Assembly (NCBI GenBank): GCA_904501765.1
Contig: CAJGCM010000008.1
Location: forward strand, 1-38,758
Reading direction: 5' to 3'
Length of the DNA stretch: 38,758 nucleotides
From: an uncultured Clostridia bacterium
GTDB taxonomy: Bacteria > Bacillota > Clostridia > Oscillospirales > CAG-272
A program made the position numbers and the translations under genes. The stretch's first letter is position 1. Each line of letters opens with the position of its first letter. Positions 19,998-29,300 of the stretch are shown in pieces. The notes under the pieces were generated by a model. It had not been told where the DNA came from. It searched no databases and was given only the letters and a program-made list of their open reading frames with translations.

Positions 19998-21045
19998 ATA
20001 CGTTCTCCTCCCATAGTGATTTGTAATATCGATCCATGCTTTTAAGCAGGTTGTGCGAGTTACCTTTTGAGGCATGAGCCCTCCATGACTTATAGCGCTC
20101 GTCAGCCTTTTCTCTGGTCATTTCCCCCTGCTTGACTTTATGGACGAGCTTTCTGAGCTTTCTGCGCTCATGAGTGACTTTCTTTGGTAGTATAAGCATA
20201 AGTACTTTTCCGGTTTCAGTCAGTTTGAAGCGAAAACCAAGAAACTTGATAGCTTGAGTAAGCGGAAATATTTGTGTTTTCTTTTTGTTGAGCTTTAAGC
20301 CTTTCTCTTTGATCTTCTCCTCGATTACATTCTTGACATATATAAGATAACCCTTGTCGTGATGAATCAAAATGAAATCATCGTTGTATCTTACGTGATG
20401 CTCAATTTTGAGCCGTTCTTTGATGTAGTGCTCCAGGTCGTCGAGGACTGCAAGCTCGATGAGCTGAGTCACCTGTGAGCCGAGCCCCAGACCGATCTCG
20501 GAATCCTCGCCCTGATCGAAGCTGTCGATTATCTCTGCAACGCGCTCTTGTGCCCACTCGTCTTTTGCACGTTTGTTTACCGCAGCCTTGGCGACCGAAT
20601 GAGGAGTGCTCCCGAAGAAGTCTTTGAGATCTATCTTCAGCACATATCCGTCTCTGCCGTGCTTTCGATAAAATCTCAGCATATGCACTTTAAGCCGTTT
20701 TCTTGCGAAGTCGGTTCCTTTGCCTTTCTGGCAAGCGGCATTATCATAAACAAACGACTTCGATACAGCTTCCGTGAGGTAGTTATCACATAAACTGCGT
20801 TGAAAGACTCTATCTCTCATTCGAGTGCTTACAATGACTCTTTCTTTTGGCTCGTAGATGGTAAATATTGTGTATTTGCTAATCTTGTATTTGCCGCTCA
20901 TCAAATCGTCTTTAAGATCAAGGCAATTGACTAGCCCGTTAGCTACAAAGCCGGCGGTGCTATCCTTCCACATGATTCCACGTTTACAAATCATCATAGC
21001 CTCGTAAAGGCTATCAAAGTCACAAACTTCTTCTTTTACGCTCAT
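19978..21045 (-). CDS. DGR reverse transcriptase
   Basis: 355 aa. RT motifs: YVLKIDLKDFF (134-144, motif A), GLGLGSQVTQ (185-194), the DGR-type form of motif 4 with SQ instead of SP, and RYNDD (219-223) holding the catalytic DD. DGR enzymes usually have other residues at the second position of YxDD, so Asn is a variant. No maturase or endonuclease domain follows. Directly downstream of the template repeat, after avd, the standard DGR order. Makes adenine-mutagenised cDNA from the TR RNA. Start ATG 21045 has only a weak ribosome site. Confidence 0.95.
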   Translation of the reverse strand: MSVKEEVCDFDSLYEAMMICKRGIMWKDSTAGFVANGLVNCLDLKDDLMSGKYKISKYTIFTIYEPKERVIVSTRMRDRVFQRSLCDNYLTEAVSKSFVYDNAACQKGKGTDFARKRLKVHMLRFYRKHGRDGYVLKIDLKDFFGSTPHSVAKAAVNKRAKDEWAQERVAEIIDSFDQGEDSEIGLGLGSQVTQLIELAVLDDLEHYIKERLKIEHHVRYNDDFILIHHDKGYLIYVKNVIEEKIKEKGLKLNKKKTQIFPLTQAIKFLGFRFKLTETGKVLMLILPKKVTHERRKLRKLVHKVKQGEMTREKADERYKSWRAHASKGNSHNLLKSMDRYYKSLWEENVYETRNS

Positions 21046-21210
21046 ACTACTCGGCGCCGCTGATAGCTGTACTTACGTTTTAACGTAAACAGCGTCGACG
21101 CATTACGTTTCACCTCAGTGTCTTCCAACTTTGGTCGGGACGACGGTTCCTTGCAAGAGTGCTATGATTTCGGCGTTCAGCTTACTTTATGCGAGCATTT
21201 CTCTCAATCC
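21046..21210 (-). other. Structured spacer between TR and reverse transcriptase
   Basis: 165 nt without a supported gene. On the minus strand it contains an imperfect hairpin (ACGTAA...GCG TCGA CGC...TTTACGT) at about 21080-21110, and a GAAGACACTGAGGTGAAACG segment before it. In the Bordetella phage DGR the equivalent spacer is needed to prime cDNA synthesis and to bind Avd-RT. The same role is inferred here. Confidence 0.5.
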
Positions 21211-21329
21211 GGGCGAGCCCGTAGGCGTTGTTGGCATTGTTATTGTTCAGAATGCCACTACTCGTTACGTTACGCACATTGTTAGCGTTGGAAGCGTTGG
21301 GAGTGCGCAGGAACCAGTTGCGGGCTGCA
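21211..21329 (-). repeat. DGR template repeat (TR)
   Basis: 119 bp matched to VR1 without gaps and, over 95 bp, to VR2. Read on the minus strand in the target frame it gives RNWFLRTPNASNANNVRN and VTSSGILNNNNANNAYGLA: AAC/AAT codons mark the sites to be diversified. It is not translated: no start or ribosome site serves it. It lies between avd and the reverse transcriptase. Confidence 0.95.
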
Positions 21330-21355
21330 TGATTACAACCGCCGACCCATGAATT

Positions 21356-21754
21356 TTATTTTTCGCTGTTCTTCCAAGCTCTCGCGAGAGTTCTTACGGA
21401 CTTAACTAGTCTAGTCCAGTGCTCGACTTTGTCTCCTTTTAGCCCGAAGAGATCTCTTGAGATACTTATAAGATTCGTCATTGCGTAGGTTTCAGCTATC
21501 GCTATTGTTTGATATTTCCTCCGTGTCTCGATTTCCACTTCTGTGGCGTTTTTCAAGCGCACGGAATTCGCCTTCTCGATATAGAGATTTATCAGAAGAG
21601 CAGTTTCTACAACTTTGTTGGTGATGCACCAACGATATCTTTTCGGGAAGTTGTTTTCATTGCAGCATATTCTGATCGTATATACAGCTAATTCCCTAGC
21701 CTTCGTCAGGGCTCTGAGCTCTCCCTCTTCCCTTTTACTTTCTACTACCGACAT
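21356..21754 (-). CDS. avd: DGR accessory variability determinant
   Basis: 132 aa, all-helical and basic, matching the four-helix Avd family: an early NENNFPKRYRWCITNKVVET-type motif, a central helix (INLYIEKANSVRL) and the C-terminal HWTRLVKSVRTLARAW. Avd forms a pentameric barrel that binds reverse transcriptase and template RNA. Start ATG 21754 after AAAGG. It lies between the target gene and the TR. Confidence 0.92.
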   Translation of the reverse strand: MSVVESKREEGELRALTKARELAVYTIRICCNENNFPKRYRWCITNKVVETALLINLYIEKANSVRLKNATEVEIETRRKYQTIAIAETYAMTNLISISRDLFGLKGDKVEHWTRLVKSVRTLARAWKNSEK

Positions 21755-21767
21755 TTTGCGCCTTTCT

Positions 21768-21783
21768 GCCCTCTATCGAGGGC
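21768..21783 (-). other. Hairpin downstream of VR1
   Basis: GCCCTC-GATA-GAGGGC on the minus strand: perfect 6-bp stem with a GATA (GRNA-type) tetraloop, 30 nt past the 3' end of VR1, between the target stop and avd. DGR target hairpins with GRNA loops are known to promote retrohoming. TR has no equivalent. Confidence 0.75.
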
Positions 21784-21793
21784 GATATAACGA

Positions 21794-23182
21794 TTACACG
21801 ATGCAGCAAGCCGGGGCGAGCCCGTAGGCGTTGCTGGCATAGATATCGCTCAGAATGCCACTACTCGTAACGTCACGCACAGTGCGAGCGTTGGAAGCGT
21901 TGGGAGTGCGCAGGAACCAGTAGCGGGCTGCAGTGCTCTGATACTTGATCCTGTCGGCGTTGGTCGCGTTCTTGTAATAATCGTAGATCGCACCCTCGTT
22001 GACTCCCGTGATCTCAGCTGAGCCGTATATCTCTGATCTCGACGGCAGGAAGACGAGCTCTTCGCTCTGGATCCCACCTCCGCCGTCGGTGACGGTGTTC
22101 TGGGAGGTGGTCTTGATCACCTTGCCGAGTACGCTGACGAAGTCACCATCGAGCCCTTTGAGAAAGCCCGCTGTGCTTGCGACATATCCGGGCGGCCTGT
22201 CCCACTTAGTCTTCGGAGTCCAGTATGCGCCTGCCGCCGCATTGCTGTTGAGATACTGACGTGCGGCTGATTGGCTCCAGTTATTTGAGCCGAGCAGAGC
22301 CCTCTGAATGGAATTTGTTGCGCTGCCCGTCAGAGCATTTCCGACACTGCCAAGGTCTGTACCGTCGGACCCTTCGGACATCGTGACTGTTTCAATGGCT
22401 GCGGTCGATGTCCCTGAAGCGAATGCCGATATGGTTGCTCCGACAACTGTTGCATTATATGCGTTGTTGATGACGAGCTGTCCCCCTGCGGGGATCGCGT
22501 TTTGCAGCGTAAACTGCACAGTTTTCCCCACATCGCCAGCAACCCAGGGCTGCTGGTCTATGGTAAAGTGATATGTGCCCGCCTCGAGCCCATCGCCGAA
22601 AGCGAAGAGGGCCTCCTTTGCGTCGAATGCAGCTGTAATGTACACATCGTGCGCCATGAGCGTCATGGAATGCGCGAAGTTGCTGTCAGCGGGAGTGTCC
22701 TGATCTATGCCGACGATATCGAAGGCAATCTCTGCCGTGGTTTCATGGACGATAACTTCGTCTCCGGCGATCGGAGATCCTGTGATCGTGATGCCATATG
22801 TGGCTAGGAGTACAGGTGCTCCGTTAAAGTGCCACTCGGCGCCGTTAAATGTAAACTCGTACTCACCGCTGTGAGCTGTACCGAGAGCTGCGAGGAATGC
22901 ATCTGCATCTACAGCAGCGGCAGTGATTCCGCCTGTCTCTCCGGTGTGGCCGACGGTCGCAGTGAGAGCCGTCTCTTTCTCGACGATCAGCTGATCGCCT
23001 ACGTGGAAAATGAGTTTGTGCAGCCCGAGGCGGACGAGCTGCTGAATGTCCTTGAAGTTGTCAAACCGCAGGCCGCCCGTCTGCCCTGCGATGGCCGCGA
23101 GGATGACGTTCTGGACGTTCAGGGTCTCGTTTATAGCCTGAACTGTTGTGTCTTTTATGAGATTTATTGATGATGCTGCCAT
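21794..23182 (-). CDS. DGR target 1: variable tail fibre / receptor-binding protein
   Basis: 462 aa. The N-terminal ~60 residues look like a virion-attachment segment; beta-rich Gly/Ala/Thr-rich repeats follow to ~300. The C-terminal ~170 residues are a DUF6273/C-type-lectin-like domain (NNWSQSAARQYLNSN, ELVFLPSRSEIYG) ending in VR1 (RYWFLRTPNASNARTVRD to YGLAPACCIV). Ten codons differ from the TR reading. Position after tail and holin genes and before the DGR cassette indicates a receptor-binding fibre diversified to change host recognition. Start ATG 23182 after AGGAGGG. Confidence 0.92.
   Translation of the reverse strand: MAASSINLIKDTTVQAINETLNVQNVILAAIAGQTGGLRFDNFKDIQQLVRLGLHKLIFHVGDQLIVEKETALTATVGHTGETGGITAAAVDADAFLAALGTAHSGEYEFTFNGAEWHFNGAPVLLATYGITITGSPIAGDEVIVHETTAEIAFDIVGIDQDTPADSNFAHSMTLMAHDVYITAAFDAKEALFAFGDGLEAGTYHFTIDQQPWVAGDVGKTVQFTLQNAIPAGGQLVINNAYNATVVGATISAFASGTSTAAIETVTMSEGSDGTDLGSVGNALTGSATNSIQRALLGSNNWSQSAARQYLNSNAAAGAYWTPKTKWDRPPGYVASTAGFLKGLDGDFVSVLGKVIKTTSQNTVTDGGGGIQSEELVFLPSRSEIYGSAEITGVNEGAIYDYYKNATNADRIKYQSTAARYWFLRTPNASNARTVRDVTSSGILSDIYASNAYGLAPACCIV
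21814..21932 (-). repeat. DGR variable repeat VR1
   Basis: 119 bp aligned to TR 21211-21329 with 11 differences, every one at a template adenine (minus-strand sense). Substitutions include A to T, C and G. It encodes the last ~40 residues of target 1. The VR 3' end continues CCGGCTTGC, shared with VR2 and not with TR (IMH versus IMH*). Confidence 0.95.
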
Positions 23183-23196
23183 TGTTTTCCCTCCTA

Positions 23197-23472
23197 TTAT
23201 ACTGCATCAGGATCATACGTGAGCGTGAGACTCATGTCCGGATTTACTGTCAGCAGAAAGTTCTTATCGTGGTATATAGCGCTGATCGCGTCATATGCGG
23301 CGGTCGCTGCATCGTTCGCCGAGCTTGCCGCTGTGTTCGCCGATCCGGCTGCGTCACTTGCTGCAGAAGCTGCGGCAGTCGCTTCACTCGCTGCAGCGTT
23401 TGCCCTTTCGGTAGCCGCTTTAATGGCACCGCTCTTGAATCCCGAAGCGAGGAGTATATCGATAATATCCAT
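23197..23472 (-). CDS. Ala-rich helical tail-associated protein
   Basis: 91 aa. Residues ~15-65 are an Ala/Ser-rich heptad-like helix (AAASEATAAASAASDAAGSA), and the C-terminus is beta (NFLLTVNPDMSLTLTYDP). Such proteins are found as fibre-linker or tail-tip components of Clostridia phages. GGAGGTG lies 8 nt before the ATG, overlapping the upstream stop. Role inferred from position. Confidence 0.65.
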   Translation of the reverse strand: MDIIDILLASGFKSGAIKAATERANAAASEATAAASAASDAAGSANTAASSANDAATAAYDAISAIYHDKNFLLTVNPDMSLTLTYDPDAV

Positions 23473-23697
23473 TTACTCTTCACCTCCCCATTCTTCCCAG
23501 ACATTTTCGCCGTTTCGGATAAACGCTTGACTCGTGTTTATTGCGATCGCTACCGACCCCTGCGACGGGATCATCCCGCCTACTTCTTCACCGGGAGACG
23601 GAAGCTCATCGGGCGAGTCTACAAAGAAAGTGACTCTGCCGATATCGTTGCCGTCTTCATCGTAGTACTCGTGTACTCTTTCAATCCATTTTCTCAA
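23473..23697 (-). CDS. Small tail-region protein
   Basis: 74 aa with TTG start at 23697, 8 nt after GGAGG; first residues LRKWIERVHEYYDEDG. A GTG at 23718 lies before the ribosome site. Beta-rich, acidic. Between holin and fibre genes, so probably tail-associated. No family recognised. Confidence 0.55.
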   Translation of the reverse strand: MRKWIERVHEYYDEDGNDIGRVTFFVDSPDELPSPGEEVGGMIPSQGSVAIAINTSQAFIRNGENVWEEWGGEE

Positions 23698-24151
23698 TGC
23701 GGTTTCCTCCTTCCTCACTGCCTTTGTCGTCGGCGACGACTTTGAGGCGTTTTATCATCGCTATAAGAAATCCCGGCAGAGGGACTCCTATCGCAGACAG
23801 ATTTTCCAGTATGCTTATAAGCTCGTTGACGATAAACCAGATAGTCACCATAAGCCCAAAGCAATAGTCGAGCGCGAATGATATGCCGACTTTTTTTAGC
23901 CCTGAGATGATCAGCCAGTCGACGATAGCTGCCACACATACCGTGACAAGATATCCGACCTTTTTGACAATGCCGACCACGCCAACGCGGCTTGAAAGTT
24001 TGCCTGTGGTCCACGCTTTGATCATGCCGGAGCAGTAGTCGATCATCATCGCTGCAAAAAGTACTATGATCGGAATGGCGATCATGCCGAAGTACGCTGA
24101 TACGCCTCCGACTATGATCGCAAAGATCGCCTTTGCACTTGTGTCCTTCAT
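23681..24151 (-). CDS. Phage holin (toxin-secretion/lysis type)
   Basis: 156 aa. Three to four membrane helices: ~8-33, 53-78 and 88-115, with MIDYCSGMIKAWTTGKLSSR between the first two, which is the signature of the Bacillus/Clostridium holin family (phi29/Cph1-like). The C-terminus is charged. Forms membrane lesions that release the endolysin. Start ATG 24151, 8 nt after GAGGAGG. Confidence 0.85.
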   Translation of the reverse strand: MKDTSAKAIFAIIVGGVSAYFGMIAIPIIVLFAAMMIDYCSGMIKAWTTGKLSSRVGVVGIVKKVGYLVTVCVAAIVDWLIISGLKKVGISFALDYCFGLMVTIWFIVNELISILENLSAIGVPLPGFLIAMIKRLKVVADDKGSEEGGNRIEKMD

Positions 24152-24156
24152 GTACA

Positions 24157-25275
24157 TCACCTCCTCGCTACCATTGCCGTGAGCGTTGCCTGCTTTATAC
24201 CAAATGTGAGTGTGGGGTTCTGAGGATCGTCGAGTTTAAGCGTTCTGCCCGTGATTCTCACTTCCTCATCGATGCCCTGAAGCTTTGTCACGACTCTGTG
24301 AGTGTTGTAGAGCTTTAAGCTGCTATAGTTGCCGTTTATAAGCGATAGATCCAGCGCATTGAGCTTGAAGGAAGTGAGCGCACCTACCATGTTCGAATAG
24401 TCTTTTTGTGCTTTTGCCTTTAGTTTTTTCGCCCCGCTAGAAACCGAGCTCATACTATCAATCGTTATATCGTCGTAAACCTTTGCGGCTTCGATCGTAC
24501 CATATTTTGATGCGAGTCCCGGATTTGTGAGATAAGAGACTCCCGAATTGGCCGGGGCGATTGTAAAATATCCACCTGTGTCCTTGACGATTCCCAGAGG
24601 ATAAAAGCGAGTAACTATATCGTTGGCTTTTACTTCTCGCTGCAATGCTCTCAGATTATCCGAAAGTGCAATGTCGGTGTCGCTTTTACTTCCAAAGCTC
24701 TCAGATACTTCCAGATATCGCATGTCGTTACTGTAAGACACTCTATATTCCCATTCGCAAAGATCGCAGAGATCTTTAAGAATGTCGAAGGCGCTTTTGT
24801 ATGACGCGCTGTAATCTGCGGTTATTCCTGTCGTGTTGCCTCCGCTTGGAGTCATTTGCTTACTACTTGGGGCTTTTGCGTTATAAGCGTTAAATAGAGA
24901 TGTAAGCGCTGAAGATAGCAGCGTACCGGCGTACACGCTATAGCTTTGTATTATAACGTCCCGAAGATAAGCAAGCTCACCTTCGCAAGTAACAACTTTG
25001 TAAATGATTCCGTCTTTGGTCATCACGTCGGCAACAGAGTATACCCTTCCTACAAATATGTTATCTGTTGAGTCAAAGTCTGTGACAGAAACATTAGAGA
25101 GCATATCTTCAATGCTATTATACCCGGGATTGTTCGGATAGATCGAGAAGCTGAAAGTCGGTATTGTGTTCACGAACTCTTTAAGTTCCCCGCCTTTTGT
25201 AAAAGCATTTGGGTCTATCTTGCTGCCGTGAATAATCGTATCGTTTCCGTTATATGACACTGTTACACGATGCAT
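24157..25275 (-). CDS. Siphovirus Gp37-like tail protein (tail-associated endopeptidase region)
   Basis: 372 aa. It starts MHRVTVSYNGNDTIIHG and contains FVGRVYSVADVMTKDGIIYK and AYLRDVIIQSY, typical of the prophage-tail / ReqiPepy6 Gp37-like family that forms the tail hub below Dit. It lacks a clear long C-terminal lysin domain. GGAG lies 8 nt before the ATG. Directly behind Dit. Confidence 0.8.
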   Translation of the reverse strand: MHRVTVSYNGNDTIIHGSKIDPNAFTKGGELKEFVNTIPTFSFSIYPNNPGYNSIEDMLSNVSVTDFDSTDNIFVGRVYSVADVMTKDGIIYKVVTCEGELAYLRDVIIQSYSVYAGTLLSSALTSLFNAYNAKAPSSKQMTPSGGNTTGITADYSASYKSAFDILKDLCDLCEWEYRVSYSNDMRYLEVSESFGSKSDTDIALSDNLRALQREVKANDIVTRFYPLGIVKDTGGYFTIAPANSGVSYLTNPGLASKYGTIEAAKVYDDITIDSMSSVSSGAKKLKAKAQKDYSNMVGALTSFKLNALDLSLINGNYSSLKLYNTHRVVTKLQGIDEEVRITGRTLKLDDPQNPTLTFGIKQATLTAMVARR

Positions 25276-25279
25276 CAGA

Positions 25280-26368
25280 TCATCTCCGTTCTTCGATTGT
25301 GCTGTACTGTAATCCGCAAGCTATGCTACTCACGTTACTGATTTGGAGTATATCATACTCAGTTAGTTGGAAATTAGAGATATCAGCATCTGCGCCATTA
25401 ATTTTGATTGCAGGCTCACCTTCGGATATTATTCTCATATGCGAGGTATCGGGCACTTCGCTTGCCGGAAAGCTCTGTTTGTCATCGGGATATTTCCAAC
25501 TTGCGTGTTTAATGATCTCGGTGACTTGACTTTCAGAGTATGTGGAGTAATTAAATCCTGATATCCTTATTACTGCTTCTACCCCAGGAGTCCTGTAATA
25601 GTAATAATAATCATCAGTTTCGTTGACAAGAGCGAGCCCGCTTACCTGGGTTGGCGTTACTGCCACTGTTCCCATGACTTTCGGCATGAGCAAATACTCT
25701 GGCGCGTTGCTTGCTGCAGTGATGGTCACTACGGCGAGTTTAACTCCGGAAGTTGTTGTGTATGATACTGTCATTTCTGACATTCCACTCGATCCTGGAC
25801 CGCTAAGACGCGAAAGGTAGTATCGTAACTGTGACTGATATACCGGTGCAGCCCATGATGTAAATAAATACATAGTGGTTGCCGAATTTGGTATAACATT
25901 TAAGCAATTTACGACAATTCCTGCAGCTGATTGCATAAACGGGGCAGCTATAAACTCTGCTGTTACTTTTGCTTTTGTCTCGTTGTTTGAGTAAAACTGC
26001 GGAGCGTTCATGCCGTTGTATGATACGTTTATAAACTTCCATCCTGGAAAGTCTGTATCAAATAGCTCAGTATCTGCGACATCTCCGAGCCAGTTGTCAA
26101 GCTCTGTGATTTTGCTTTCGACTTCTGACCGGGATGTTCCCGAGACTATAAAAGTATACCGGATCACCCTGTCGTCGTATACGATCTTTCCGCCGAGTCT
26201 GCTGAAGTTGTAGGATCCCGACATAAAGGGGATCGTCTCACGGAGCGTTCGGGGCTTTGCTCTCTCGATCTTGGTGTCGGTATCTACTTCGGAGCCGATA
26301 TATGCCCCAAAGTCGTCGAAGGATGAGTATGCTCCGAAAGTTATCTGTCTGTATGATACGCTGTTCAT
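25280..26368 (-). CDS. Distal tail protein (Dit-like)
   Basis: 362 aa. RQITFGAYSSFDDFGAYIGS, PFMSGSYNFSRLGG and the RYTFIVSG... DNWLGD segment are typical of the Sipho_tail/Dit N-terminal domain; a galectin-like C-terminal domain follows. Forms the ring joining tail tube to tail tip. ATG overlaps the tape-measure stop by 4 nt. Confidence 0.88.
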   Translation of the reverse strand: MNSVSYRQITFGAYSSFDDFGAYIGSEVDTDTKIERAKPRTLRETIPFMSGSYNFSRLGGKIVYDDRVIRYTFIVSGTSRSEVESKITELDNWLGDVADTELFDTDFPGWKFINVSYNGMNAPQFYSNNETKAKVTAEFIAAPFMQSAAGIVVNCLNVIPNSATTMYLFTSWAAPVYQSQLRYYLSRLSGPGSSGMSEMTVSYTTTSGVKLAVVTITAASNAPEYLLMPKVMGTVAVTPTQVSGLALVNETDDYYYYYRTPGVEAVIRISGFNYSTYSESQVTEIIKHASWKYPDDKQSFPASEVPDTSHMRIISEGEPAIKINGADADISNFQLTEYDILQISNVSSIACGLQYSTIEERR

Positions 26369-29300
26369 GCGTGCCCCCTTCCTGTCGACTCAGCTTTGAG
26401 CGCGTATATCGCATCGAGCGGATCGGCGATGCTCTCGGCGATCTCTCTGCTGTCGAGATATGTCTTCGTTACGATTGGATTCATCTTGACTATGATCTGC
26501 TGACTTTCAGGCGGCTTTGCGACGAGATTGCCATCGTTTGCATTTGACTGCAAATTTGATTTTGCAGCATTAAATGCGGACAGGCTTTCTCTGATCTGAT
26601 CTGCGAATCCCGTCGGAGCTTTCAAGCCCGCTTTTCCTGCCTGCTCGACTGCCTTCATAGCGCTTTCAGTCATTTCGCGAGCCGCTCTTTGGACTTCCGT
26701 TTCCTGCTTTTTAAAGCCAAGAGCATAGCCTTCATCCGCGTCTTCGCCGAAACTCTCAAACTTTTTTGACGGGGAGCTACTATCTTGAGCGGCCTGCACC
26801 TCGTCCATAGCTGCCTGTACCATAGCCTTGACAGCTTCTTTGAGTTCTCTGAGCTTGTTCGGGTCTGAAAATGCCTGGATATATCCGTCTATGCCGTCAA
26901 TGCCGAGCTGGTTAAAGGTCTCTGCCATTTGTGGACTATTATCGGATATGGTCGTGATTATCTTTCCGATTCGCTCTTCAGTCTTCTCCTTAGCCGCCTG
27001 CATCTGCTCTTCGGCAACTTCGGCAGCTCGATTATATCCGTCAGCCCATTCGTCAGCATACCTTTTTCGCTCTTCTTCAGGAACGGAAAGCAGTGTTTGA
27101 ATCTCTTTAAGCGAGTCAGGCCCGGCATCTTTGAGCTGTTGCAGATACTTCTCGTTAATGCCTTCTTCAGTGAGCTTATCTATCGCCTGCTGCCATTCAT
27201 CGAGTTTGTTCGTCGTGGAATTCAAGGCGCTCCAGAGGGAACTCATGGAAAGATCTTCTTCTTTGACTGTTACAGAGCCCTCGAACCAACTCTGAAGAGC
27301 TCCTTTGTGATTTTCGAGCTCTTTATTGTATTCGTCGACAATATCATAGACTTCTTCGAGAGCGGGCTCGAGGTCTTCACTTATGTAAAATGCTTCGACG
27401 AGCGTGTTGTGTGTGTTTGATGCCTGCGAAGCAGCATAGTCCATTGCCGCCCCGATACCTTTGATTCCGAGCGATATAGCATCGGTTTCTCCGGGAATCA
27501 CATCAGCAGCAATACCCATTTTTTCGCGGATTACGTCGATCGATTCTCCGGTGTCTTGCAGGACTACATCGGTCTGCCGCTGGGTCTCATAAAGATCACC
27601 CATTCCAAGATTGATATTGTCGATCTCACCTTGCACTCCCTGCATAGACTCGGCAATCTCATTATTCGCGTTTATAAGAGATGTGTACTCGGCCTCTTTC
27701 TCTGCAGTCCAGTTTCCTTCTGAGATCTCTTTATCGAGCTCGAGTATCCTTTCGGCGTTCCGATTATATGACGCTGTCAGCGAGTTTAAACGGTTCTGAA
27801 GAGATACCCTTTTCCCTTCTGCTTTTTCAACTTCTAGGACGGCTTTCTCATGAGCTTCTTCGGCTTCCGTCTGTTCTTCTATGAGTTTTACAAGCCGACT
27901 TTTATATGCTTCAGCTTTAGCTTCCTCAAAGTAGCTGTCAACCAGTTCATCAACGGCTTCTTTGTTCTTACTGAGCTTGCCTGTCTGCTCATCATATTTA
28001 AGATTGAGTCCTTCAACAGAGCCATTAAGCTTATCGACGATTGCGGCCATTTCAGCTTTTTGAGCCGTGTCTTTATTTTGGATGCCGTCCAGATCATAAA
28101 GTCGATCCACAAGCAAGGCAACTTGCTTTTCGTTCGACTCAACAGCCTTGACATTCTCTTCGTACTCTTTGCGACTGGCGCTAAGCGCATCAGCGGTTTC
28201 GTTCGCTTTGTCTATGACTTCCTGCTGCTCTGCTGTAAATTCTGCGTAGCTGTCAGCTGTTTCGTCGATAAGATCCGCTTGAAGATCGATATACGACTTA
28301 AGTGCCACACCCGCTGCCGTAACGGCTGCAGCGAGCAGAACATAAGGATTAGCCAGCTCAGCTTTAGCCATAGCTTCGCTGAGCGTCTTACCCTCTGCGA
28401 GAGCCGCATTAACTTTCTTAAGCGCATCTATGCCCTCAGAGAGTACCAGAGCTCCTTTATATGCTATAAAAGCTGCAGTCAGTGCTTTAACAGCCGTTTC
28501 AACCGCAAAGACCGTCTTTGCATCGTCTCCGAGCTCTTTATCAAGCGTTTGGTGAGCCGCTTCAATTGCTCCTTCAAGTCCGTCTTCTCCAAAGGCGTTA
28601 GCCATTGCGGTAACGGTCTTGGTTCCAATCTGGGTGTACTTCCTGAGAGATGGTGTAAGCTTGTCGGATATAGCTATCTGAGCCCCTTCGACGGCTGACT
28701 TAAGTATCGTGACATCGCCTTCAAGATTGTCTATGCGTACCTTGGACATAGCTTCGGCAGCACCGGCGGAATTGTCTATCGCTTCTGTAAGCTTATCGAG
28801 ATCTGCCGGTGCAGCATTTACTATTGCCAAAAGCCCGCTCATGCCCTGCTGGCCGGCAAGCATTTTAGCGTACTGAGCTTTTTCGGCTTCGGTCAGATCA
28901 GCAAAAGCGGAGCGAGTCTCTCCGACCACGTCTCGGAGTGCTAACATATTGCCTTCTTCGTCCGTTAGCGTGATGCCGAGCTCTGACATAGCTTTCTGGC
29001 TTTCTTTCGTCGGCGCTGCGAGCTTAGACAGCCATCCTCTGAGAGCAGTACCCGCCGAACTTGCTTTGATGCCGCTGTTTGCCATTAGCGCAATCGCCGT
29101 AGCTGTATCCTCCATCGAGTATCCGAGAGCACCTGCGACCGGAGCTGCATACTTAAAGGTCTCTCCCATCATCTCAACGTTGGTATTAGCGTTCGACGAA
29201 GCTGCAGCCATTACATCCGCAAGTCTGCCGGCATCTTCGGCGCTATACCCCATTGCTGTGAGCGCGTCGGTGACGATGTCGGACGTAGTTGCAAGATCTG

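Noticed and set aside
19978..21045. RT as part of a group II intron or retron
   Set aside because: No maturase or endonuclease domain, no intron RNA boundaries; SQ-type motif 4, Avd and a TR/VR pair identify a DGR.
27850..28698. Long plus-strand open frame (282 aa)
   Set aside because: It lies wholly antisense to the tape measure gene, has no ribosome site or recognisable domain, and its composition mirrors the coiled-coil codons on the other strand.
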